From the NCBI RefSeq assembly GCF_905220415.1, contig NC_059552.1:3797001-3861000 (forward strand): a stretch of 64,000 nucleotides of DNA, in the 5' to 3' direction. The DNA is from Colias croceus. Lineage: Eukaryota; Arthropoda; Insecta; Lepidoptera; Pieridae. This document shows positions 1 to 11,300 of the stretch, piece by piece. The translations under genes were made by a program, and so were the position numbers. Under the pieces are notes generated by a model, which was not told where the DNA came from, did not search any database, and was given only the letters and a program-made list of their open reading frames with translations. Position 1 is the stretch's first letter. Each line of letters starts with the position of its first letter.

Positions 1-1130
1 CGAACAAAATGTCTGAGCCTATAAATAAAATGATTTACAAACATTTCGTCAATATAACTTGCACGCTTCATTAACGCGAACATATTCGGGTAACAGCTGT
101 TGTATTTTGCAATAATGTCAAACTTTACGCGAGCATTAATTTTTATATTACTTCCTTCATAAAACGGTGTGTGAAAACAGAAAATGTGAATAAATACAGA
201 TTAAATGTGAAAATTAATATAGCGGAATTTAGGCATTTGGCGGGATTCACCAGGCCTTTGTTAAAAGTAAAAACTTTATAATATGGTAAGTACCTAAATA
301 ATAAGAAGCAAGAAATTCCGTCAAAATCGTTCAAGTGGTCATACTACACAGTTCTTCATTAAGATACAATTCTTCAATCAGTAGGTACCTATAAAAATAT
401 AAACAGATTTAATTTTAATTATCTAAATAGATCACAATCCCGGCTTTGCCTTTCCTGTCCCAGCGTAAAGAAAATTAATGTTTGTAAAGAAAAGCGTTCT
501 TATTGTTGTATAGTTTTTAAAATTAGTAGAGTCGTTTTCGAGGTAAATCGAGAGAACAAGCAATAAATCTTGTCTGTATAATATTAGTTTAGAACGAATG
601 AGTAACAGAATCGAATATATTTTGACGATTTACTAAAATATTATATTGTTTAAGCCAACAAATGATAGCCACGTCTCACAAAACGTTTGACCCGGTTAAT
701 AATATTTAATTCAACGAACTGCTTTTGGTTGCTATGAACACTGACGGTCATACTGCAACTTGCAAGGCATTTTTTACTCTTTACAAAAAGTTAGGCATTT
801 TATAGCAACGGGCGTAGTACTACTAGTATCGTACACGACGTAAATCATCCTTATTTTTACGTAATAAAAATCTTCAAAGTTTAAAAAATACTTGTATTTA
901 AATTTACCAATGTAACTTCAAACACCGGAAGTTTAAATTAAGGATTCTCATGTAAAATTATAATTTGAAAAATTGTATTTATTAACATGTAACCGACAAA
1001 CTTTCATTCATCATTCTATCAATACAATATAAGTAAATATTCTTCATCATAATATTATTTAGTATACCTAAAAATAATTTTCACATACCTAGTCCTTGTA
1101 TTCACAGGCCACAGCTTCATACCGCATAAG
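1..1130. other. AT-rich non-coding DNA
   Basis: No open frame resembling a protein, no repeat family recognised. Confidence 0.5.
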
Positions 1131-2289
1131 TACCGTCATATTGGCCAACATTGCCCGCTTTTTATGAATAATTTCAATTTCCGCAAAAAAATTCTATGGC
1201 AACGTTAGTATTTTCTGTTAGCATATGTTTTTCTTAGATCGTGTGCATATAATGCTGTAGAAAATTTCATTATTCTTCAACATTGTATTCATTTTTTGTC
1301 TGTTTTTGAGGGCGGGTAAAGTTATCTGAACTTGTTGCCAACATTGCCCACGTCGATTTTTGACGTAAATATTATGACCTCTAGCCGATTATATTAAAGT
1401 CCAATTCAAAAATGTTGGAAAAGATGTCGTTTACTTTAAAAATCAAAGCAGTATCATGAAAGGTTCCCGACTTTAGTGGCTGGGCAAAGTAACCCAGGTA
1501 TTTTTTCTATTTTCATACAAATCGCATTTCGCTTTTCCAAAAGCCTAGGGTTGGTACATCTCAGTAAGATGAGCATAACTTCCGATTTCTTTTACTGCAA
1601 ATATTTCGTAGTAGGATTATGTTGTAGGCAATAAAAAGATAAAAAAAAGCAAAACAGAATATTGTTCAGTGATTATTTAATAAAAATAAACATATTTTTA
1701 CATTTCAGTTGTGCTTAAAATTCAGCAATTTAACTTTATTTACCATGGTTCTTTCCGGGAGACCAAATTAAGCTTATTTTTCCGAAATTAACCGAATAGA
1801 AGTAATATTATTAACTATCAAATTATGTGGTAATATGAAATGTGCCAACCCTAAGCATTTTTTGATGGTGGGCAATGTTGTCAAATATAGATCGCTACAT
1901 TATTGGGTAATTTTGCCCACCATTGTAACTTTTGTTTAAAACATCCTTCAGTGGTAATAATAGCATTAAAACACTCTTCAAACATTATTTTATAACATGT
2001 TATGAGTAAAAATAATCTGTGTTTTAGCCATCATGCACAAACTATCACTTGAATTTCACCATTTTTTGCCCGCAAAATCACACATGATATTCGACGAGTT
2101 ACAACAAGTTGCTGATTTAAGTTAGCGACACACACAATAGGCAGTGTTGTCATACATATAACCTATTTTACACCAAATACTATTAATGTTGCCAAAGTAT
2201 AAAGGTATTTTTGCAATTTAAAATTTTTCTTATGAATTGATTTTTGGGCAAAGATACCCCTGTGGGCAATGTTGGCCAATATGACGGTA
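1131..2289. mobile_element. Non-autonomous DNA transposon with 26-bp terminal inverted repeats and TA ends
   Basis: The left end reads TACCGTCATATTGGCCAACA and on to 1156. The right end (2264-2289) is its exact reverse complement over 26 bases. TA at 1131-1132 and 2288-2289 can be the duplicated target, as in Tc1/mariner elements. There is no transposase frame in the 1159 bp. The core GGGCAA or its complement recurs inside, for example at 1344-1350, 1481-1487, 1868-1880, 1913-1920, 2066-2073 and 2245-2251, besides the two termini. Confidence 0.75.
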
Positions 2290-2774
2290 TATATTCACAA
2301 GTCAGATGCAATGCGCAATGAATAATTATTTTGGAGTTTCACACTATTTCAGTTCTGGTTTCGTTCATTTGGATTTTGTCCCGATTTAGTAATCAACAGC
2401 TTTCTTATTTTCCGGTTGATTAAATACAAAAAGTCGTAAACATCTCTAAAAGTTATTATCCTGACATCCTTTTCGGTTACCTGATGCTATAATACTGATA
2501 CTAGGTAATTATTTATTAAAAAAGTTTCAGCTTAAAAAACAAAGTAGATCTAGGTAGATACCTACTTCGAATTTTTCTTTTTTACTTTTTGTTCATAATG
2601 CTATATCATAATGCTATATTATAATGAGTTTAAAAAGCAGCTAAATATTTACTATTTATCTTTATAATATCCGTATGTATGTATATGTATAATATATGTA
2701 GTCTTATACTTACTTATTTAATGATTTTTGTGTTCTGCACCATCAACCTCATCATAAAACGTAATTCTCATGAT
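2290..2774. other. AT-rich non-coding DNA
   Basis: Nothing recognised between the TIR element and the LINE tail. Confidence 0.4.
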
Positions 2775-2920
2775 CCTCGACTAAAGGTTGCCTGGAAGAG
2801 ATCGCTGCTTTAGCGATAAGGCCGCCTTTTTGTACGTGTTTGTTTGCATGTGTTTTTTTCATATTGTCTCCTTGTGTTGGTGCAAATAAAGTATTTTCAT
2901 TCATTCATTCATTCATCATA
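2775..2920 (+). mobile_element. 3' tail of a 5'-truncated LINE with (TTCA)n
   Basis: GGTTGCCTGGAAGAGATCGC, then TTAGCGATAAGGCCGCC, then GCAAATAAAGTATTTTCATT and four to five TTCA units. This is the layout I know for the 3' UTR and microsatellite-like tail of lepidopteran CR1/jockey-type LINEs. No coding part remains. Confidence 0.6.
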
Positions 2921-4537
2921 TTAGCTAATAGCTATAGGTATAATATGACATAGAACTATTAAGAAATATGAAATTGTATTCATCGTGCCTTGCCTTTATC
3001 CCTTGTACTTGAGTATGTACTTGTGAATCTTAAATACTGTTAACACCTAAAAATTCTCTTTTTACTTCGTCATAAAAAGACTCAACCTAACATATTTCAA
3101 GCAGGCTCCTTGTATCATTAATTTGATCCATATTTTTTCTCAAATGGTCCCTAAAGCTGACGCTTACATATTACGAGAGGGCGGAATGTTACCGTAGCAG
3201 AGACAAGAATTTATAAATCCAACACCATTTCTCACCCTTTCGTTAAAAATGAAAACAACACGTACCAAGATACCTTATACCTTGAATCGTACGATATACC
3301 TACATAATATAATAGAACTTGTACTACTACGTACGATATAACAAGATTCTTCACTTCACTTTAGTCCTTATAATTTAGAATTTAATATGTTAAGTGGTTA
3401 AGAGTTTTACCTTGTTATCTTACCGCCTTACTTATGAGATCGTTAAATAAGTAGGTATTGTAGAATAAGCAAAAGTTATTGTAAAATGTATTCACATTGA
3501 AATTGCAGCAAATAAATAAATTACAGCGAAAATGTTATTTTTATTTTCATTTAGAGACAGACCAAACTACCTAATTAATTAAGAATACCATTTCCCTACA
3601 ATAATAGATAAACAACAACTAAGGACTAGAATGAGAAACCCTTGTCGTGTGTGAAATAAGGGTTCAAGATAATATGTTAGAGGCGATCTTTCTGTCAATT
3701 TATTATCCCTTTCTTTCAAATGGTTGTACTCTTTCCATTACACCAAAGTATTCCTATATTTTATTTAAATAGCACAAAATGTTGAAACATTTAATAAAAT
3801 GGAATTTTTACAAATTTTTCCATTGAAAAATAACTAAAATAGATAAAAGAAAACTCTGTTTAGTTGAAAATTTGATTTTTTATGAAAATAATTTAGAATA
3901 CAAATTACTATAACTAGTTTCGTAAAATTTACTTAATTCCGAAAATATGTACTTAAATAGGTAGGTACCTACTGAATTCGTTGGTAGGTAGATTAAGATA
4001 TATTACCACAGACTAATAATAATATACTACGTATACAAATATTACTAAAATATATACCTATTACAAACTTTGAATTAAATCGTTAATTATTATTATAATT
4101 AAGTATGGTAAGTACATAATAAATTAGTGGTGAATATACTTACTGATAATTTCTAACTACTTACTTGAAAATTAATTGCTTTTATTGAACGAAACTTTCC
4201 TAGGAGTACGAATGTGCAAAAAGTGAGCCAATTTATTGATCGTGGTTTGCTGAATTCGATTATTAATAATTATTTTGGGTAATTGATTTTCATTGACTCA
4301 CTCAATGTTCTATTTTTTACTAGACAATGAATTTATTAATCATTTATTTATTTATTTTAAATCTAAAGTTTGATCGTTGGTCAAGACATACACAAAAATT
4401 ATTAGATCATAGACATCCTGAGATGCAGGAGTTACTAATAATAAGCGACGCTAATGAGATAATTAAAAAAAATATTATCAACCATGCCAGTCTTCTGTTA
4501 TTCATATTTTGCTTGAATCTTCTTTTTTCATCTATAA
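2921..4537. other. AT-rich non-coding DNA
   Basis: No gene or repeat family recognised. The small open frame at 4327-4542 has no similarity I know and runs into the next repeat. Confidence 0.4.
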
Positions 4538-4702
4538 TATAAAAATGAATCCCAAAATGTGTTGGTAAGCGCATAACTTTAGAACAGCTGAACCGATTTC
4601 TTTAATTCTTTTTTTATTATATTCCTTGATGTACGAGCATGGTTCTTATGTAGAGAAAACGTGAATAAGTACCACGGGCGAAGCCGGGGCGGACCGCTAG
4701 TA
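4538..4702 (-). repeat. Dispersed RTE/SINE-like repeat, copy 1
   Basis: ATGAATCCCAAAATGTGTTGGTAAGCGCAT at its left and GGCGAAGCCGGGGCGGACC GCTAGT at its right. The same pair of blocks recurs in shortened form at 5514-5614, and the right block is the reverse complement of the start of the copy at 26517. Confidence 0.6.
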
Positions 4703-4752
4703 ATAATATAAATTCTACGAAACAATTAATATAGAGGGCGTGTAAGCCAGCA

Positions 4753-4840
4753 GCGCCATCTACTAAATACAATGTGTATCAAGTGAATGCTTATCATAAT
4801 ATTATTATGTCGTAGTGTTGCAGGTATACAATAGATGGCG
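4753..4840. repeat. Small fold-back repeat with GCGCCATCTA arms
   Basis: GCGCCATCTA at 4753-4762 faces TAGATGGCG at 4832-4840. Nine to ten pairing bases make it a weak MITE candidate. Confidence 0.3.
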
Positions 4841-5096
4841 TGATAAACAATTATGTTTCATGTAGGATACATAATAATATATTCTGGGTGATTTTTTATT
4901 AATTTTAACTTTTAACCGTAGGTTCATCTTAGGTTTTAACCATGAGAGCCAAAAAATTATATGTAACAAAATATAACTAATATTCTAAATGCGAAAGTTC
5001 GTGAGTATGATGAGTTACTCTTCACGCAAATATTACGGAACCGATTATACATCTTTCCATCCTCACAAACTTTCATCTTTATTATATGTACCTACA

Positions 5097-5330
5097 AGGT
5101 TTCCGACCGCGCCTTCGCCCGCGCAGACAAAGAAAAACCCGTATAGTTCGTTCCCGTGGGATTTCCGGAATTGCGTCATTTCCCCGGGATAAAAAGTAGC
5201 CTATGTCCTTTCTCGAGTATCAAAATATCTCCATACCAAATTTCATGAAAATTGGTTCAGTAGTTTAGGCGTGATTGAGTAACAGACAGACATACAGAGT
5301 TACTTTCACATTAGTAGGTAAGTATGGATA
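5097..5330 (+). repeat. Dispersed RTE/SINE-like repeat, copy 2
   Basis: CGCCTTCGCCCGCGCAGACA near the start, then AAAAACCCGTATAGTTC, GTAGCCTATGTCCTTTCTC and CCATACCAAATTTCATG, then GGTTCAGTAGTTTAGGCGTG and a CAGACAGACAT stretch. It is close to the copy at 26517-26702 in its second half and to 26298-26516 in its first half, so it looks mosaic. Confidence 0.65.
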
Positions 5331-5513
5331 AGCAAGATGTAGGATGCACATACTTATAAGTTATAACGTACCTACACGTTTAAGTATTTACTTTATATGT
5401 ATGTTCTATAGTTGCATTTTGATGAAATTTTCATAAGTAAAGTGAGACTCTAGTATCTATTCCTTTTAAGTTGTTACTATCGTTTCAAGATTGTAGAATA
5501 GTATAATATAATA

Positions 5514-5614
5514 AATCTATAATAGAAAAATGAATCGCAAAATGTGTTGGTAAGCGCATATGGAGAGAAAACGTAAAAATGTAGTCACGGGCGAAGCCGG
5601 GGCGGACCGCTAGT
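5514..5614 (-). repeat. Dispersed RTE/SINE-like repeat, internally deleted copy
   Basis: Same left block (AAAATGTGTTGGTAAGCGCA) and right block (GGCGAAGCCGGGGCGGACC) as 4538-4702, but with most of the middle missing. Confidence 0.6.
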
Positions 5615-8212
5615 TATTAATATAGTTACTTAGTTATTTTTATTAGTTACTATTTTAAATTTTCAAACCAATTTAAAACGCTATAAAAACAGCTTTATTG
5701 TTTAGTTCTGTGTGTATAGGCGGAAATAAATGTTAAGCCATAATTTTTTGCCTAAAAGCGGCTTTGGTAGTTTCTCACTACCTATAGCTTATAAAAAATC
5801 ATGCAGACACTTCGTGTCTTATTTAGTCGTAGAGAATATAGAAAGGTAAACAAGTACATTTTTTAATCATATTCAATATGTTGAAGTGGGGTTCTTAACC
5901 AGCTAAAATTAAAACAAAACACAATATTTTTCAAGACTTTTATTACGTCATTTATTTCAAACTACACCTTCAAAATTATATTTGATTATAACTACGATAA
6001 GCTATAACATTACCTAACATTTGACCAAAACCTATCGTTTTATGAAAAATTTTGACACGTTTTAAGACTTCCAGAAATTTCCACGCTATCATTACATTCC
6101 ATTACATACTTACTACGTTAAATATTAAACGGATAATTGTATGCGATATACAATAATAAATTATTATTCATTCAAGTTTAAAAGAATAACTCTTGTTCTG
6201 AATGATGAACAGAATTTTTATGTTTCAATCGAGCTTTGGTGGTAAACATAATATTATGAAAAAGTACTCTGTAAGATGGTAATTTAACAAATTCTAAGAA
6301 AAATACTTGATATGTAGTCTATTTAAATTGTCATTATAGAATTTGTTAATGTTTATTTGCAATCCATATAGTTAGGTTTTCCAGTTTGGAACATGGAAAA
6401 CGCATTAATTTTTATTGTACATCGCCTACGCAGTTGCTTAGTAATAAAATCGTACATTAAATATTAAAATTAGTTGCACGCTTGCAGAAGCTGCTTTGCG
6501 GTGGTTTAGTACATATTAAAATGTCTCACATACATAAAAATTCGCTCGTTCCCATATAAAACTACTATTACACCTAAATATATTGTTATACACGTAACAA
6601 AATTGTTAAAACGTATTTTAAGTCTCAAACAAGTGTTAGTCAAAATCAGGTACAAATTAATCAAAATTAAATCTAAGGTAACTGAACAGTAGAGGAAGAT
6701 TTTGAGATCACGTTGCATTTCTTATTGATTAAACCTCTGAATCAATTTAAGAATTCATTGAAATAACTCATATTACATGCGTACACATAGATTTATTTCA
6801 GTTTTTGGCGTTTACAAACATTATATCAAACTAAATCACAGAAAATTAATTATTTTAATATCTAAACAAATTATTTTTCTAACCTTAAATGCGACAATGA
6901 AGTATCTGAATTGGACCATATTTTCCAAATGAAAACCTCATAACACAAGGCCCATAAATAGGTATTTCTACTTACATCTAATGTAACAAAAAATATAAAT
7001 AAGTCAAAGTGACTGTTACATAACATGTGCAATCTTTCTATGATCTTACTTACGCATACATTATGTGCCATAACAGATAACTACGGTTATTTTTTATATA
7101 ATTATAACGCCCACCGTTACTTCTGTATATCGTGACATCAAGTATGGCGATGATTGGTTGTGACTGCGACGTATTCTTCGGAGAATTGCAATCTGGCGTC
7201 TCAAAGGATTTGCAATGAATAAATTAAACGATGTATTTTAGTTGTATTCTTAATCTAAGCTCAATATTTTATTTCGTGGATGAAAAACTAGTTAATAACT
7301 ACGGTGCAAAAATGAAAATTCCTTAGTCTATTACGGTATAAATAGTTAAAGGTCTGTCACAATGCGTGTACCAGTTTGTACCTTGCTTAAAATCGATACG
7401 GTATTCGTGACCGCCTTGAAAACGATGAATCACTACCACTTTAATACTATTTAAGTCAACGAACGGACTATGTGGACTATATTGTTTTCAGTTAGTGTAA
7501 ATCAGATATTGTTCTGATTTTTGTGCATGAACGGTACTTATTTATCGAACCCGCCAAACCAAGCCCAGTAATATAATTAGGCCCCAAATTATGTACATAA
7601 AACACATAAAAATACATAAATTTGCTTGTGGTTACATCACGAACTTATCACTTACGTCAATAAATAAACACATAAATGGATGTTTACACATCTTAGTATG
7701 ATTGTAATGAATTAATAGCAAGCGATAACAAAACAACGTTCTGATAATAACTATAATAATATGAATATGAAATAAATAAGTCGATTACATTCACTAATAA
7801 ATTATTTAAGAATACAGGTTGCTGCGGTGTATGGACTAGCATAATAAGAAAGAGTGTAATCCGAGCGGTTAAAATACAAAAGCCCCTTAAAATAGCTAAA
7901 CATATCCTAAAACTCTTTGGTATTATTCACTGGACGCTAAAACTATACAGAGATACACATACAATTGCTAATGTATCAAAAATTTCTAAACGAAAACTTG
8001 CTTCAATATTTACACCCGTCTGAATGCGATGCTAACTGAAACCTGATAGCGGACGCAAATAAAATCATTGGCGATTTTTCCTCCTCCAACCCGAAGGCTT
8101 TCAATTCTCCAGGCTTTGGCAAGATGAACTCAAGCGACTCAAGCAATCGCCAATAAGTCGATTGCGTGTCAGAAGAAACACGGTGGACGATGTCCACAGT
8201 CTCCTTCTGTTT
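5615..8212. other. 3' flank and likely 3' UTR of the SHB-family gene
   Basis: No coding frame and no recognised repeat. The part next to 8212 should be 3' UTR of the minus-strand gene; how far it extends is not visible. Confidence 0.4.
7268..7273 (-). terminator. Candidate polyadenylation signal AATAAA for the SHB-family gene
   Basis: AATAAA on the minus strand about 940 bp after the stop codon at 8213. A weaker ATTAAA lies at 7440-7445 and another AATAAA near 6791. In such AT-rich DNA the hexamer is common by chance, so the actual 3' end is not fixed by sequence alone. Confidence 0.25.
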
Positions 8213-8399
8213 TCAAAGCATGACGGCAGGCAGTGGAGTCGACAGAGCCATATGTTCCGCGCCCCTGACCGGCAGCCTTTGAGCCGTAACATAATGTCTC
8301 ATTAAAGCAGGCACTGTGGGAAATGCAGTCGAGGCCCCTCCCAAAGTATATCCATCACCTCCACGACATATACGCATGTGCATAAAACCACGGGTAGAC
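8213..8399 (-). CDS. SHB-family gene last exon: C-terminal half of SH2 and stop
   Basis: The acceptor TTTGTTTCAG ends at 8400. Sixty-one sense codons follow and close with TGA at 8215-8213. The exon encodes STRGFMHMRICRGGDGYTLG, then FPTVPALMRHYVTAQRLPV and RGAEHMALSTPLPAVML. The strings GFMHM, TVPALMRHY and LPVRGAEHM align with the corresponding SHB-family strands and C-terminal helix, and the protein ends immediately after the domain, as those proteins do. The intron before it is 116 bp. Confidence 0.93.
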
Positions 8400-11300
8400 C
8401 TGAAACAAAACGAACAATTAAATATCGTGACTCATTTTTATCTACGAGATAGTATAGAGACTGATATGAATATGATAATATTTGTTGTCTACATGATAAA
8501 AAATATTATACTCACTTCAAACTAAGCGAGTAATCGTGTTTAGCAGATTCGCTATTCCTAACCAAGAAAGCTCCTTCCTCTGCATCTCTGAGCAAACTTT
8601 CAGCTTCTATGCGCGACAACGTTCCATGATACCACCTGAAATTAAAAAAAATAATTATAAATATAAACAATATCATAGACAAAACATAATATGTACATTA
8701 TATAATAGTAAATTTAAATGACGAATTAAAAGACAAGAGAAAATGAAAAGAAAGTAATTAAATATCAATGTCGTGTCATCTTTGAAACTCACCCTTGTCG
8801 GTCAAGTGGAAGAGACGCATCAACTAAATCTCGTGGTGGTGCTATGGGTCCCAAGTTTAAGTGCAATCCCTTAGAACCGCTTGATCCACTGCTGCCACTG
8901 TTGAAATTTAATGTAAGCTTCTCACGATGCTTATCTGGAAAATAATACATTCATTATTGATACAATTTTAAATGTAAAATACAAAATGGAAAGCCTGACA
9001 ACTTCAGTTATATTCAATGTAAGTAATATGTCACTTCTCGTAAAGTATCAATCACAAGTCTACCAAAATCCCGTAACTTGAATGTACGTTTACAAATTGC
9101 ACACAGCATAAAGAAAAACTTCCCTCAAAAGGCACTTTAGTAAATTAAATATCGGGAGGGCGGCCTACCAGAATATTTTGTGCGGTGCAATCTCAGTCAT
9201 GTATCTTAATCGGCATTATTTTGTAAAAGTCACGTCAAATTACGATAAATGTGAATTGAAGGTGGCAGACCCTTTTCTTACTATGTTTGTTAATAAATTA
9301 TCATAGAAAATGATATTTCCTATTATTTTCTATTAAAATAATGCAATAACTCACCTTGATTTACGTCTTGTACGCTTTGACTCGATGAAGCGTTAGATAT
9401 AGCTTCGCCGAAATCATTATTTAACTGTAGGGACTGGCCGCGTAACTTTCTTCGCAGTTTTGGCATATCAAATGGCAAGGTTCGTAGATCAACTTCAGCC
9501 TCAGCCCGTCGTCTACGAAGTTTTGGCATATCAAATGGTAGATCTGAAAGATCCACGTCTTCATCTTTACGTGCTTCCTCAGTATTGCTGTTCTTAAAAT
9601 TTATGAAAGCATTCCTGGAATCAACACCCTCTCTAGAGTGTATTGATATACCACTATCCGACCCTTGAATCTCTGTATCACCTGGTGTTGAATGTCTAAA
9701 AGTAAGGTTCAATAAATTCCTATTTTGTAATGCACGACGTTTAGGTTTCTGAACAATTTCTACAGTTGTTTGGATCGTAGTATTTCCCGTATCTACGTCT
9801 TCCGGAGAAACTTTTTGTGAATTATTATTCTTATTATTGTCAGATGTTTCCGATGCTGGTTCTTGTGAAGATTTATCAGATATAGGGCTTAAAATGTGCA
9901 GTTTAGCCGGATGATGCCCAAACCCCGTTAATTGCATATGGTGTGATTTAGCAAAAGGAACGTTGCCAGAATCCGAGCTGTGCGAGCTTAGCGAAGAGGA
10001 ATGTCGACCATCAGAGCTACTGCTGCTTCTATCACCTTCACTATTGCTACTTCTTAGTGATTCCATACTTCCTCCGCTGCTACTTGTAGCCATGCTCTCA
10101 GTGCTCGAATACTTTCGTCTAGGGCGAGCTATACCGGGCCTGCCTTTAAACTCCATTATAGGGCCGACCCCCTTTGGCCCCGTGTACCGATTCAACTCTG
10201 GTGTGTCTGAATCGGAAGTGGGTCGACCCTTAATCTCTAAAAAAATACCGTCCTTTGATTGCCCTCTTTCATCATCACCATCACGTGATTCCCGACTTGA
10301 ATCTCGTAGACGTTGTCCAACATCTAATTCAGTAGAAACAGACGCTTTTACATCAGTCATACTAGCGTCACTACTTGTAGGCGTGTCTCGAGCCCTGAGT
10401 GATTTTACAGGTAATCTTAAGTCTTTCAGACGTGGGTGAGCTGGTTGCGACTGAGGCAAATTTGGGGCGCTTTTTATACTATTCATGGCAGATCCATCTT
10501 TCTGTTGAAATTTTGTGGGTAAAGGCGCTGTTGATGGCGGAGATGGAGTATAGCCGCGGAAAGGAAGTTGCGATGTTGACGCTGTTCGCTCTTCATCATC
10601 TATATGAACTTTTTCTAAGTCTTCTGATAATGCTAATGCGTTATTTTCACTTTCCCTTTTCTGTCGGATAGTTGGTATCTTTGAGCGCCGAACGCTATCT
10701 GTTTTCATAGTCACCTTGCGGCGTCCTTTGTAGTCTGGTTCACTCCGCTCAACTGCTTCAAAAGCTGATGCTGCTGATGATATAACTTTACGCTCTTCGG
10801 CTTGTAACAAGGCCGGATGATTACTAACGCGGTCAAAATCATCCAAATCATCGTCGGAGCGTGCGATTTTGCAGTCAAAAGCGGTCTCATATATCTGTCG
10901 AGTGGTCATCTCTTGTGGCCAGCGTGGCAAAGGCGCCGGCACATAAAATACGCTACGAGATGGACGGTGCTCGTCTACATCTTCGGGCGCGGCGCACGCG
11001 CAGCCGGCCGCGTCGCGCCCACGACGCCTCGGCGGCATCCACGCGCTCTCTCCAGACGAAGATGACGATCGCTCTAGCTCACGAAAGCCATCTTCAGCCA
11101 CTGAAAAGCGTTTTGGCAGGTTTGGTCTTTGAGCAACGTGTGGGGCGTCAAGACTAGCCGATTTTCTGTAGCGCGTTCCTCGTGAAGATGACGTCGAGGA
11201 TGCTGCTGGGGCTGAAGGTGCAGGTGGGGGCGGTGCAGTTTTAAACAAATCGCCGTAATAATATGGACTGGGATTTCTGCGAGGAGCGTTTGCGTAACGT

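Noticed and set aside
8003..8292. Two overlapping minus-strand frames and plus-strand frames at 8316-8721
   Set aside because: Out-of-frame or antisense readings over the SH2 exons; the spliced frame explains the region.
9963..10439. Open frames on the plus strand across 9963-11157 and 13564-14088
   Set aside because: They are antisense shadows of the adaptor exons; their sequence is explained by codon bias of the minus-strand protein.
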